From: Leucaena leucocephala
Taxonomy: Eukaryota > Streptophyta > Magnoliopsida > Fabales > Fabaceae
Reading direction: 5' to 3'
Assembly: GCA_037074615.1 (NCBI GenBank)
Contig: CM073560.1
Span: 6,579,501-6,643,500 of the forward strand
DNA: 64,000 nucleotides
A program made the position numbers and the translations under genes. Positions 25,122-37,490 of this stretch are shown here, piece after piece. How positions within the stretch are numbered: position 1 is the stretch's first letter; each line of letters starts with the position of its first letter. A model generated the notes under the pieces. The model was not told where the DNA came from. It did not search any database and worked only from the letters and a program-made list of their open reading frames with translations.

Positions 25122-25794
25122 TGTTAGTTCTGACAGTTACACCTAAGAGGGGGTAAATTGGGAGATGTTTAAAAAATTAAGACTTTCGTGAAATAAAATA
25201 AATGAGTAAGAATTGATTTCACTGAAAGACTGAAGGAAGAAGTTTGCACGGTAGATTTATACTGGTTCAGCCTTAACCACTTGGTCTACATCCAATACTC
25301 AATACTCAGAGTCCCTTCTGAGTGTTTCACTATATCCCACTCAAGAGACCCACACTCTTGAGTATCTCAGAAAAATATAGAAGATTTACAAGACTCTCTC
25401 TATAGAGGGATTATGATAATCACTGAAGTACGTAATGAATAAGAGGTTCTTTTTCAGAAAAGTTCCTCTGTTTACGCAATGTAAAATAGGGTATAACAAA
25501 GTATATCAGAGAATAAAAATGAATTCTTGAATAAATGCGTTGATTATAGGTAGTTGAGCTTCTTTACTCTTGCATTCAATTCGTCTCGTTTTTATAGCTT
25601 CAACTTGTGAATAACCTGTTAGGCACATATTGAGTGAAGTCGAGACAAAACTGTTGGCGGTTGACAGTAGTTGGTAGTCGTATTTAATGCACTTATGACA
25701 AATTGGCTTTTTGTCGCAACTTTGTCGCTTAATGTTCTCTATAACTGAAATCAACTAGGAAGGCATTGTGAGAGTAATAGATAATGGTTAAAAA

Positions 25795-28700
25795 TGAAAA
25801 ATCCTACTTTTAACCTTTCTGAGTACGTATTCGAAAGTGTATTTAATTAGCGGAAGCATTATTTTGGCCAAAAATTAAAAATTTTAAATTTAATTATCAA
25901 GTACTGCTCATTTAGTAAATTCCATATTGGTAGTCCAAAATTGAAAATTCATAACTAATTCTAAAATATCATATGGAGTTGCTTCAAATTTTTACTTGAA
26001 GCTATTTCATAGATCTTTAAGGAAAAAATATAAATCTGGACATTTACCTTGCCAATTAATACAATTAAATCGTTACTTTTTACTATTCATATAGTAAATT
26101 CTGGAAATTCTAGATTTTGTTTGTAATTTGAAAATTCATTTCTCTTGATATACACATCCAAATAAGGTTTATTACCTATTCATTTAAACCTCTAGATGTG
26201 TACTACATGATCATAAAATGTTGTGAATGAATTCCTTCATTTGCTAGGTCAACTGGGAGTCACAAATGAACTACTCAGGACCTACGTTTTTACCCTTTTC
26301 ATTTTCTTCTTTTGATTCTCATAAATTCTTCCAACATTTATAAACCATCAACTTGGGTTCTAATACAGTCATACGCATCATGTAAGTGTACCATAATTGT
26401 TTCATATATTTTCACAATATAAATAGGTACTTTACATAGCATTTATATACATGGAAATTCATAGCATATGCTAGGACATCAATTACTTCACTTTCTTTCT
26501 TCCATTCTTTAGCTCTTCTCCATGCATATATTTTCCATCATGCTTAACCTAAATTGGTTGGTTGTGGGAGGGTGAGATTATGGGGAATCTAGCAAACATT
26601 ACAACTTAAATATGCAAGATGAAAGCTAATGTATGATATGTAGTTTCATTAAACTTTCTTTAATAGATATGCCATCATGCTATATGCTTTGTATAAAAAT
26701 GCATGGCCATGGGAAACATGTTATTCATAATATATTCAATATCATTTATCATATCACAACATCATTTAATTATCATATGCATGTCAACACATAAGCATAC
26801 CACATCAAGCATATAAAGAGGTAAGTCAACTACCTTAAAACTTTATCATTTTCTCTTTGCTCCCTTTGTCTCCAACCAAACATTGGTTGCTTGCATCCTC
26901 TTTAACTCATTTACTTTGACATATCATAGCCCTAAACACAATTACATTGTGTATACAACTCATTAGAGCCATTACATAAACATTATACATCAAGATCCTT
27001 AAAACCCCTATTTCTTAGATTTAGTGGTTTAACTTTATAATAATTATTTTCCTAGACCAATCCTATATAGTTTTGTCCAAGGAATCCAAATATGAGATCA
27101 GAATTTCAAAATTCCAACTCCTTTCTCATATTCTGTACATAAACCAAAATTGTCCCAAGAACTCCAAAAATTCCTATTTTGATTTCAATGCTTCCAATAC
27201 TTGTTTCTCTACTTTATCCCACATAATTTTTTATTTTAAATACATTGAAAGCATCAAAATCATGAAATTCTCATTGCTACCAGGAGCATGAACAGTGACA
27301 GTAAGGGTTCCACAAGTTCAAGATCACATGATTTCTCAAGCAATAACTACTTGATTCTTACTTATTTAAGCTCATCTAAACTATCTATAACATAAAATTC
27401 ATATTTCCTCCATAAGAGGCAACACGTCCAGCATCATATTCAAGGGAAGCAATGCCATTCAAACCCCTTTAAATCCAAGAGCAATCTTTCTTTAACAAAG
27501 TCAAAGAATTAAAGGAAGTAATTGCCTTAAATCCTTGCTTATTTGTCCCTTGAATTTCCTCTTCTTCTTGGTTGAGTCTCCATTTGAGCAGCACCTCCCC
27601 ATGGCTTCCTCAAAATGGCGTGAAATGAAGGGAATTAAGGGGGTATTTATAGCCAAAGACTTGAGGAAATGAATGGCTAAGATTTAATAATTATCTAATC
27701 TAATGGCTTAAATTTGCTCTTAATCCAACCTAATCTCCAAGGCAATTAAGAGATAAGGTCACATTCTAAAATCCTTATTTCCCCCTTGCATTTGGTGCCA
27801 TTTGGACATAAGGAAGGTCTCACAAGGACACCTCACATATTTTTTATTTTTCTTGCTTTCTTATATTTTTTTAATAAAATAACATAAAACCCATTTTGAC
27901 CACATAACCAATTTTCCACAATTTGGCCCTCATACTTGATGCAACTTTGGGCCCTCTATAGGTCCAAACCAATAATTGGCACATATCCTAAGGCACTTTC
28001 TATACTGGGTTTCTTAAATTATCCTGATTTTTGAAATAAATTCTATAGAGATCTGTTAAGGGTCTTGATATTTTTAGAAATTCATTATACTATTAAATGA
28101 ATTTTTTTCAAAGTTTCATAATTTTTTTAGACCCATAAGTTCTAATAAAAATTTCATATGTTTCATTAAATCTTTTTATCGGTGTCTTTTTTTACCTTAA
28201 ATTTTATAATAAATTCTACATTACTCCTTTTTGAGTTATGTCAACTTTATAAATTCCTATAATAATTATAATAATTTTCTACCAAATTTTATCTGATTAT
28301 GAGGTCCAGAAGATCCTGTACCAGTTTCTAGACTTTGCAGATTAATATTAATTTTTCGGGACCCCAAACTAAAATTCTGAAAAATATGCCTAGCCTAATT
28401 ACCATTTTCTATTTATTAGTAAAATTTGGGACCAAAATATTTCTGGGCAGTTTTACGCTTTTTCAGCTCAACTTTCTCATAATTATGTTTTTGCCCCTTG
28501 AATTTGACAAATTACATTTTAGTTCTGGAATTTGTCAAATTCTATTTTGGTCCCTTACTTCAAATTAATAATTATAATAATTTCCTACAAATTTTCATCT
28601 GATTATGAGGTCCAGAAGATCCTATACTAATTTCTAGACTTTGCAGATTAATATTAATTTTTCAGAACCCCAAACTGAAATTCTAAAAAATATGCTTGGC

Positions 28701-29157
28701 CTAATTACCATTCTCTATTTATTGGTAAAATTTGGAACCAAAATATTTTTGGGCAGTTTTACGCTTTTTCAGCTTATAATTATGTTTTTGCCCCTTGAAT
28801 TTGACAAATTACACTTTAGTTCTTGAATTTGTCAAATTCTATTTTGGTCCCTTACTTCAAATTTTTAAATGTCATTTTTGTCCCTTTTTAGACATTCTAA
28901 AATTCTAACTTAACTTCTAAAATCTCAAAATTCTATTTAAGTCCCTTGAATTCTTTATATTAAACTTTTATCACGTTCACGTCCCTAAGCATTATAACTT
29001 TATACTTTTCATGTATTTTTTCAACTTAAAACTCATCTAACCATTATCATTTCTTCTGCTCATTATCATAATCTTTTCCTTACCTCTTTCCTCTGTCAAT
29101 TTTCTACAGATAGGAAAAAATTAGTTGTTTGCCGATAAGAAAAAATAAGATGTGACA
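25795..29157 (-). mobile_element. Gypsy solo LTR, minus orientation, AAAAA target duplication
   Basis: On the minus strand it starts TGTCACATC at 29,157 and ends in CA at 25,795. It is flanked by five A residues on each side (25,790-25,794 and 29,158-29,162), a weak duplication because it is homopolymeric. It is a relative of the 1,423-4,596 LTR. It contains a roughly 300-bp internal tandem duplication: 28,260-28,560 repeats at 28,570-28,860 (gattatgaggtccagaagatcct in both). TATA-like ggtatttatagcc near 27,640. No coding content. Confidence 0.7.
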
Positions 29158-29814
29158 AAAAACATATAGGAATGATTATTCTAAGTCTAAACTGATTTGT
29201 TAAAATATGGTTTGAAAATCTTTTGAATATTTGATGCTATTTATCAAAGATTTATTCGAAGAATAGCCTTATCGAATAACTTATCAATAAATACTTTGAA
29301 AGATAACTTCTGATTTTCAAACTTATCATTAAAAAACACATTAATTTCAAATTACTTCAAGCCTGTAACTTCAGTGACTCTTCTAGGTTAAATGTTTTTC
29401 ATTTATCGAAGTGTTTTTCGATAAATCCTCTTATCGAATAATACACCAATAAATTGAGTCTTGAAATATGATTTTCTTACCACACTCGATATTTATCGAA
29501 TAACTTATCGATAAACTGGTAAGTTTTAAAAATAAAGAGAAACTAGTTAATTTACTTCATTTATTGATCAATACTTCTATAAATTCATTTCAGAAATAGC
29601 TTTCACAAAGTTTTTCTTAACAAAGTATTTATCGATTAATCCACTCTTGGATAAATACTTCGATAACAACATCCATATAAACACTTTGGGCCAACTTTCT
29701 TATTTATTGAAAGCTTCTTCGATAAACAACTTTATCAAATAATCACATTGTTCAGGGCAGCTTGTGCAAATGATTGAACTGTTAATGGTTGAGTTAGACT
29801 ATCTGAGGATTATG

Positions 29815-31087
29815 CTTCATCAAGTTGCATCTGTTGTTTTCCTTTCTTGCCACCAGTAGGCAAGGGAAGGGAAATCCTCATTCTATGAATATGTTCTGCC
29901 CCAAACCATGGTATCTTGACCTCCTTATCTCCCTTCTCTAGATAGTCTATGTTATTGCACTGCAGAAAGAAGGATATTAGCTAAGGGTAAGGGATAGGAG
30001 TAGCTTTGGACTTGGAAAAATAAAAGTTCCTTAGCTCACTATAAATCAAGGCTCATATATTGATCTTTTCCCCACTAATTATTCTGGCCAGCAATGCATA
30101 ATCCTCTTGAGTCATGTAAGTGAAGCTGCCAGACTTATTGACTATACTTCTTGAATAAATATAGTGGATTATCCTATGATAATTACACATATCTTTTGAC
30201 ACAAATTTGAGATCCCCTGAGAAGTTATCATTAAGCATAAGAATCTTATAGATTTCCTTCATGGACAAGTCAGGCCTCTTCTCATACTCTGCAGTCTTGA
30301 GCAGAAAAGTGATCACATTAGGATCTAATTTAATTTCTCTTCCTCTCAATAATGTAGTTAGGTGACTTCTCACTAACTCTCCATCATCACCAACCTCATC
30401 AAAAACCTTCATATTGAAATAAAATCTCCTAACTACTTCTGGACAATATGAAAGATTAATACCCAGCCAGTTCTCGTAATGCTTTATAGGGTTTATCATG
30501 TCTAATTAGGTCTTGTCGTTGTATTTTAGATAGTCTAAATCAACAACAATAACAGGACAAAAGTCCCTATGACCATATTCAGCCTTAAGTTTACCTTTGT
30601 CCACCCCTTTGTCTAAATTTCCAGAAAGTAAGGCTAGAAAGGTTGATGGAGTATGAAGGAAGGAAGGAACATCAGCAGGAAAATGAGATGGGGAATCGTA
30701 AGTACCTTGGGAAGAGTCATTTCTTCTTCTCCTTGCTGTCTGTTTTACTCTTTGGCCTGAGGAAGTAGCAATGACTGATGATTGAGGAGGAACAACATTG
30801 ATTACTCTTTGAATGGCTCTTTCGAGATTATCATCAGAATGAGTGTGCTCAGATTCTTTGAATACTGTAGAGAGCAGGTGTCTCTTTCTCTTAGAGGCTT
30901 ATCGTGCACTTTGGCTCACTAAGCTCTGTGACTCAGTGCTTTGTGTCATCTCTGTTATTTTGGTTTTCTCTTTAGGTGGGCTCTTGTCCTTTCTCACCTT
31001 AGGCTTATGCTTGGGCTTTGAGGAGAAAGCTCTCTTCTTTCCTTGATCATCATCTGGACCACCTCTGGGCACTTTAGTTCTAGCCAC
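29815..31087 (-). pseudogene. Extra ORF of SIRE element: putative plant transposon protein (PTP)-like
   Basis: One reading frame runs from ATG at 31,087 to about 29,815 (roughly 420 codons). It is broken by a few in-frame stops, for example at codon 63 and just before MINPIKHYENW at 30,499. The N-terminus (MARTKVPRG, then Lys/Ser-rich) is basic and low-complexity. The central part has VVRRFYFNM, LLRGREIKLDPNVITFLL and YALLARIISGEKINI, then IPYP near ISFFLQ. These resemble the plant-transposon-protein domain pattern (VREFYANL, RG..I.FS...IN, LLY.IITGKSINVG, PSLITALC). It lies downstream of RNase H in the same orientation, the position of envelope-like ORFs in SIRE elements. Function unknown; assignment from memory of the family pattern. 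Confidence 0.62.
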
Positions 31088-31299
31088 TGCTTGTTGAAGA
31101 GAAAAGAAGAATGCCGACGGGAATAATGAGGAATGATGGTGAGAATTTGAAATCAGTGGTGTTGAAAAGCTTAGAGACGTTTGGGAGAATATTTTGGACA
31201 GTTTTTATGGAAGAATTTAAGTTTTGGAAATGGTTATGGAGAGTGGGTATCAAAGAATTATAGTATTGTTATAATAGGGTCTCGATGAACTGAACAGTA

Positions 31300-32110
31300 A
31301 CAGCCACATTTTACCTAAATAAACAATAATTTATTGATAAATGCTTCGATAAGACACCTGTTCGAAGTGTTTATCGATAAATCTTCAAATAACAGATAAA
31401 AATTTATCAAATATCTTTTCGATAAGCATCCTTATCGAATAGTTGTTCGATAGATATCAACGTTTTTTCTCAAGAATACACATTTTATCAAAGAACCTTT
31501 TGATCAATATTCTTATCGAAGAGTTGATCGATGAAAATTAGCACAAAACACTTAGCCAAACAAAATAATTTATCGATTAGCTTATCATTAAGCACCCTTA
31601 TTGATAAGGTGTTCGTAAAGGCCAGTTTTAACATTTTATAGATTTTCAAAATTAGTTCAATGTTAACAAATAGATGTTCAATAAGTATTCTTATCAAATA
31701 TGTGTTTGACAAATGTTAAAAAATTTTACTAAATAATTAATTTATCAAATAGTTTATCGATAATATTCAATTCATAGAAGATATTAACACTCAACTTTTA
31801 CCTCTTATTTATTGAATCTTTTATTGATAAATACATTTATTGATAAGTGTTTCTATAAATTTTACCATTTACCTCTTTTGTATGAGTTCTTTATTCTTCG
31901 AAGGTCTTATCGATAAGGCACTTTATCGAATGACTTCTTCGACCGATATCTGACTTCTTTATCAAATGACTTCTTCGACCGATATCTGACTTCTTTCATT
32001 AGCTTTTCCACTTATTCTTCAAAATTTTCTTTGAATAGTCATCTCATCGAAGATTTTATTGATCAAATACAACTTTTCTGTAAAATAAATTTCTAAATAC
32101 TCTGATGATT
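31300..32110. repeat. Array of tatcgata-type palindromes
   Basis: The spacer between RNase H and the extra ORF contains repeated tttatcgataa and one-base variants (for example near 31,370, 31,415-31,440, 31,560-31,580, 31,755 and 31,905). A direct duplication of tgacttcttcgaccgatatc lies at 31,930-31,990. Comparable motifs fill 29,250-29,720 and 7,800-8,540. No coding sequence. Confidence 0.75.
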
Positions 32111-32212
32111 AAGTTAGTAATTATAAAATTTGAAACATAATGAAAGAGTAAGGTTAAAAAAATTTATAGCTTATTGAGATTCATCATTCCTAATTCTCTT
32201 CTGATGTAATTA

Positions 32213-32600
32213 AATTGTTCCTTTGCTAGGGCTTGGTGAAGATGTCAGCAAGTTACCTATGAGTCAGAATAAACTCCACACTGATATTCTTCTTCTGCAT
32301 AGGATCTCTGATAAAGTGATGCTTTATATCAATGTGCTTTATTATGGAATGAAGTACAGGATTCTTTGACAAGTTGATGGTACTAGTACTAGTATTGTCA
32401 CAAAGAATAGGTATCTCCTTTAGATGAATTCCTAAGTCTTGTAGTTGTTGCTTCAACCATAATACTTGTGTACAATAACTCCCTACAGCTACATATTCAG
32501 CTTCAGTTGAGGAAATTGCCCTCACCAAGAAGTTGGCATTGCCCACTGGTACTCTTCCTATCAGTCTTGCATCTAGAATGATCTGAATCTGATTAGGCAA
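32213..32600 (-). pseudogene. Copia RNase H domain of second SIRE element
   Basis: The frame contains STEAEYVAVGSYCTQVLWLK, PILCDNTSTSTINLSKNP, IDIKHHFIRDPMQKKN and VEFILT, the C-terminal part of copia RNase H. A stop interrupts the usual continuation, after which LADIFTKP is still readable near 32,220-32,240. The domain is therefore almost complete at its 3' end, unlike in the first element. Confidence 0.9.
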
Positions 32601-32912
32601 CTAGAAACTCTCAACCTCCTTTTGGAAACCATATTCTAAGGTTGATGGTTCCAGAAAGATATCAAAAAATCCTTTTGACAGCTTTAGTATGTGATTCCTT
32701 GGGTGCGGCTTGATATCATGTACACATGCCAACACTGTATTAGATGTCTGGTCTACTTGCTATCAGATATAGCAGAGACCCAATCATAGCTCAGTATTTT
32801 CTAATATTGAAGTCTTTTCCTTTCTCATCTACATATAGTTGGATAGTTAAACTCTTGGCGTGGCCATACTCTTGTCTTGATTCATCTCAAACTTCTTCAG
32901 AAGTTCCTTAAA

Positions 32913-33300
32913 TTATTTTGTTTGAGAGATGAAGATGTCATCCTTCTTCTGGTTGATTTGTAACCCGAGGAAGAAGTTGAGTACACCCATTATTGACATT
33001 TCAAATTCTCCTTGCATCATCTTAGCAAACTCTTGGCAAAGATCTTCATTAGTAGCTCCAAAACTAATATCATCTACATATATTTGTACTACTAACAAAT
33101 CATCTTTATTTCGTTTAATAAAATGAGTAGTATCTACTTTGCCTCTTTCAAAATTTTTATTTAATAGAAAATTACATAATTGTTCACACCAAACTCTTGG
33201 AGCTTGTGTCAAACCGTATAAAGCCCTTTTTAATTTATAAAAATAATCAGGATGTTTAAAATTTTCAAAACTAGGGGGTTGTTCAAAACTAGGGGTTGTA
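32913..33300 (-). pseudogene. Copia reverse transcriptase fragment
   Basis: Readable RT core: HPDYFYKLKRALYGLTQAPR, VQIYVDDISFGATNEDLC and MSIMGVLNFFLGLQINQ. YVDD is intact. Near 33,270-33,300 a 14-bp tandem repeat makes the product read PSFEQPPSFE, and similarity to RT stops there. Upstream sequence belongs to a CACTA element, so the RT is truncated at its N-terminus by that junction. Confidence 0.9.
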
Positions 33301-35263
33301 AAACTTACCGGATGAAATAAGGCCAACCACGCGTTCTTTTAGTCCTCCCCCAGCTTCTTCATGATGTTCCCCTACATACGGTCTTCCACCACAAACTTAA
33401 TCTACAATTAAGTAAATTAAATGCTAATTTTTAACAAAATATTCATATTTAAATAACCAATGGTATTAAATTTAATTACCTTTATTAGTTCCCATATTTT
33501 GTCCTTGATCTGCACGTCTATCGCCTGCCAGGTAGTCTTATTGATAGGAAAATAGGTTTACTCCTTTGCAAGCAACCGCATGTATTTGTTGTACAGCTGG
33601 CCCACTTGTTGGATCGGTTAGTCCATACAGTTAACTGGCACTATCACCTGCCCCCTCGTCATCATGGAGATATCTATAGTTATCATCCTACTAGTAGACC
33701 TAATCCCTTCTCATCTACAAAGTGTAACTTAAAAATAAGTGTAATTTAAAAACAATTATTATTCAAATTTATATAAAATTCAAATTATAAATCGTAAAAC
33801 AAAAATTAAATAAATACTTACCTATGACTTCTACTAACTGCCATGTTTGTCGCCTTCCATGATGGGGCTACTCCTCTGCTTGGCCATCGGCCACCCCCTT
33901 ATCTCCTTCCTGGGTAACCCCATCGCCCTTTCCTCCCCCCGCCTGCTCCCTCGCCTGCATCATGTTGGCATGAATACTCTCTAGTCTAAGGAGCTCCTCT
34001 CTCAAACAGAGACAAGATGATTGTCTCGTTAAGCTGGTCGATCTCATAATCATCTACGCTGATGTGCAACTCAGAATTCCTATCACCAGCACTAGTACTC
34101 TGGCTAAGCCTAGTTCTATATGACTCATCCATCAGCTCCTTAACATGTCGATGACTCATCCTATTTAAAATAAAAACATGAAAAAAAAATTAAATAAATA
34201 TGAATAAAAATTTTCTAATCCATATTACTAATCAATACTATATAATCAATATATAAATAAATTCTAATTTATTGAAAAAATTTATAATTCAAGAATCAAA
34301 ATATTAAACTTTGTAAAATATTCCTAATCACAATCATAATTAACAAATAAAAATATTCATAGTCTAACAGCACTTTAAGTCCAACAGGTATTCCTAGTCA
34401 TACAGGTACTTGTAGTCTAATTTATATTCCTTATTAACAAATAAAAATAAGGTTCAATATATTAAAAATATTCCTAGTCAAAAAAGTATTCCTAATCCAC
34501 ATAACCATCTAAACTACGCTAAATAAACAGTTAAATAACATAAAAGTAGCTATAAACAAAATATAACTAAAATAAATAAACCAACTTTTTAAATAAATGA
34601 ACTACGTCAATAAAATTTCTATCCATACCTCAAAAATGGACTAAAACCTTGGTATTCGTGTAAAGCAAGAGTTTTGATCACAATTCGACAGAGTTTTGCT
34701 ACTCGTAAATGGCAAAACTTTGAAATTAAGGCGTGGAGGTATTTATAGTTAGTTAAGATAAACTGCTGCTAATGCCCAACAGTCTCTGACACATGGCCAA
34801 GCATCGGTATTCGTGGGCCTTTGCAGCGGTTCAAACCTCTACAAAATGACCCCAAAGCGGAATCATAAAGGCCACTTTCTCAGGTTATTTAAATTGCTGC
34901 AAAAGCCAGACATTTTATCTGTCGGGAAGTTTGATGCAGTTTTTAACCACTACAAACTCTTGTGACTTATCCGCTTGGATTTTTACAGTGGTTTAAACTG
35001 TTAGAAAAGTTTCGCAGGTTGTGGCATGAATATTAGTAGCGGTTTGAACTGCTATAATTGTGTTCCCGCCTTAGGGCACAAGTTTGGCGCCATATTTGTA
35101 GTGATTATAACTGCTACAAATGTCTCCATTGACACTAATCACAGTAAAAAAGATACAAATTTACAGTGGTTAACATCCAAACCACTACAAAGTGACACGT
35201 TGCAGCAGATTTTGCCTAACCGCTACAAATCAACCGCTGCAACTTTTAGTGTTTTTTATAGTG
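33301..35263 (-). mobile_element. CACTA (En/Spm) transposon, truncated at the left
   Basis: The right end reads gttttttatagtg, i.e. the terminal motif CACTATAAAAAACAC on the minus strand, ending at 35,263 next to the paralogous host segment. Inside are exon-like pieces of a plant CACTA TNP1/Transposase_24-type protein: LRLESIHANMMQAREQ (33,868-34,053), YFPINKTTWQAIDVQ and KDKIWELIK (33,480-33,570), and FVVEDRM with GNIMKKLGED (33,320-33,400). AT-rich intron-like spacers separate them. The left terminal repeat is missing, cut at the junction with copia RT near 33,300. Confidence 0.75.
34770..35250. repeat. CACTA subterminal inverted repeat units
   Basis: A unit of the type agcggtt(n)aactgctacaaa recurs about seven times in both orientations, for example near 34,815, 34,880, 34,935, 34,990, 35,035, 35,100, 35,165 and 35,220. 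Such subterminal arrays are the transposase-binding regions of CACTA elements, and their position next to the CACTA terminus supports that role. Confidence 0.75.
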
Positions 35264-35930
35264 AAAGCTACACGGAAGACCTAATAACAATATTCTTCCT
35301 TTCATCATCAACCACCCCTTTAATGTAAAATGGAGGATTATTGAAGGTACAAAAATTAACCTATAAACTATAAACATGTTTAGCTAATATATCAGCACAA
35401 TTTTCAATGACATGCAATAAGGGTTGTTTTGACCTCTATGATAGTTGCAGGTGAATCATCTAGCTTCTAGCAAAAGTGCCTTGTTATTTCATTAATGGTT
35501 AATCTTGTCTAGCTTTAAAGCTAAAGGAGTAACAACATTATAAATAAATGGAACTTGTGCATGTTGCAGAAATGGAGCAAAACCAAAGTCAGTCCACTAA
35601 GCCATAAAATCTACAATAATCACCCACAAAAAAGAACCCTAGTAAACATGCAGACTCTGGTGAACAACTATATATATAATTGCAATGTCTTAAACATATC
35701 TTACTAACGATTACTTTATAATCTTGTCAATAGATGGAGGGAAAAGAACAAATACATTAGTATTTCCATTACAAGTGACCTTGTACTTCAACCTTTGGTA
35801 CTCCATCAGTTTTTTGATAAACAACTTTTTCTTCTTTGGACTTCAATGGATCAGACACAATCGTTATCCCTTTCCTTTAGTAGGAAAGTGAAGGTCTTTG
35901 CTTCTTATACTTATTTTGGCACACATTTTT
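35264..35930. repeat. Paralogous segment without the copia insertion (empty site)
   Basis: It matches 14,690-15,214 plus 22,994-23,150. The sequence tttccattacaagtgacc (about 35,764-35,781) is the uninterrupted form of the site holding the SIRE element. The minus strand carries coding-like stretches (FAPFLQHAQVPFIYNVVTPL at about 35,500-35,590; SKEEKVVYQKTDG at about 35,805-35,850). These are separated by non-coding sequence, suggesting remnants of an intron-containing gene that I could not name. Confidence 0.65.
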
Positions 35931-36925
35931 TTGATTAAGACAAAAATATAAGTGATTTAATTAATATAGAGTTTATAAACGTTCAATCAATTAATTTTTC
36001 TAATAAATACATGATTAAATAATTTTATAAGTGTAGAGTTTTAATTTCTTAATCAAATTTGTTTTCTTAATTTATCTATTGAATGGTCAATGTATTTAAA
36101 CTTTTAATAAATTAAAATAGTTATTTGTTAATGTTCAAAAAAGTAATGAAATTAAAGAAGTTTCAATAAATATGATGAAAAATTAAAAATTTTAATTTTT
36201 AATATAATAAAAATTAATACGTTTTATAACAATTGAAAGTTTAAAAATATGTGTTAGATTACTTTTGGTTGTATAAAAAAATATTTTTTGACAAATATAA
36301 ATGTTTATTCTTAAGTTAAAAGAGGGGTATTTTTTGTCAAAATAAAAGTTTAATAGTCAAACTTAACGGTTAGGTGGATGGAAATAGAATCTCAAATACA
36401 TAAGGGATGTTCATATAATATACATTTTAATTCTAAAGGAGGTCTATATAAATTTTCAAAGTAGAAAGGAGGTTACTCTTTTAATAAAGAAGTGTGTATC
36501 TGTGGGTGTAAAAATAAAACTAAAATAATTAAATTTAGAGTTTAAAATTTATATTGATGTTTTTTTTCTTATTTAATCAAGTGTAATCTCTTCCAAAATT
36601 TATAACGTACATAATTTTTATCTCTCCTAACAAGTTCATCTCCCTAAATTTAAACTTATACTTTCCTCTTTATTGGGTAAAGTCACCACCTCAACTAACA
36701 ATTTATTGGTATGGTTGCTTACTTTGAGCACCAAGCTCAACTAGCTTGTATTTCTTCATTCATTTAGCAAAATATAACAGATTTTAATTCAAAAATCACT
36801 TATAGAATTAAAGTTTACATAAATTTTAGCTTCATATTTTTTTAAAAATGAAACTAGTTTTGCTTCGCATATTTCGCAGTTAATATTAAAACAATTCTCT
36901 CCCCAGTAATTTGCATAGTTTATAC
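35931..36925. other. AT-rich stretch, nothing recognised
   Basis: About 1 kb of AT-rich DNA with no ORF above background, no terminal repeats and no similarity to other parts of the window that I could see. Confidence 0.5.
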
Positions 36926-37490
36926 ATAATTGTTATAAAATAAAAAAAAAATAGAGTAGAAGAGATGATAATTAGAGAGGAGAAAATCCTCTTTCTTATT
37001 CTTTTCAGGGGTACTGAATACATAGTATATGTCTTCTGTTTATAGGCATAGCTTTACAAGCTCAATTCTATTAGATTCTACAATTCCCTAATAAATGGAG
37101 ATGATTGGGGGTAATGAAATTATGGGAGAGATATAGGCATCTACAAAGATATTATTCATAACACTCCCCTTTCAATCTCTATAGCTAAACATGTGCCTCA
37201 TTAAAAACTTTTGTCAAGAAAAATCATGTGGGACAAAAGTTTAGTGGAAGAAAAAGAGTATACATTAATTGATACACTTCATAGTGATGCCTCATTAAAA
37301 ACCTTGCTAAAAAAATTCAATGGGAAAAACCATAGAAAAGGAAAAAAGAGTACACCGAGTATTAAACCGCTTCTTAACAACATCAGTTGATATCTTTGAG
37401 TCTGTAAAGTTCAATGCCATAAGCAAGCTTTTCAAACACAGGAAATGACTTAGTAAGCAAATCTGCTAGATTTTCATTGCAACGAATTTG

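Larger units (their letters stand above)
25122..33300 (-). mobile_element. Second SIRE-lineage copia element, truncated and split
   Basis: The 3' LTR begins on the left at 25,122 (TGTTAGTTCTGACAG, like the other SIRE LTR ends). It is interrupted by a gypsy solo LTR (25,795-29,157) and resumes at about 29,163-29,760 with many tatcgata palindromes. To the right follow an extra ORF (29,815-31,087), a palindrome-rich spacer (31,300-32,110), RNase H (32,213-32,600) and RT (32,913-33,300). Gag, protease, integrase and the 5' LTR are missing; the element ends where CACTA sequence begins. RT and RNase H match the first SIRE element in sequence style. Confidence 0.8.
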
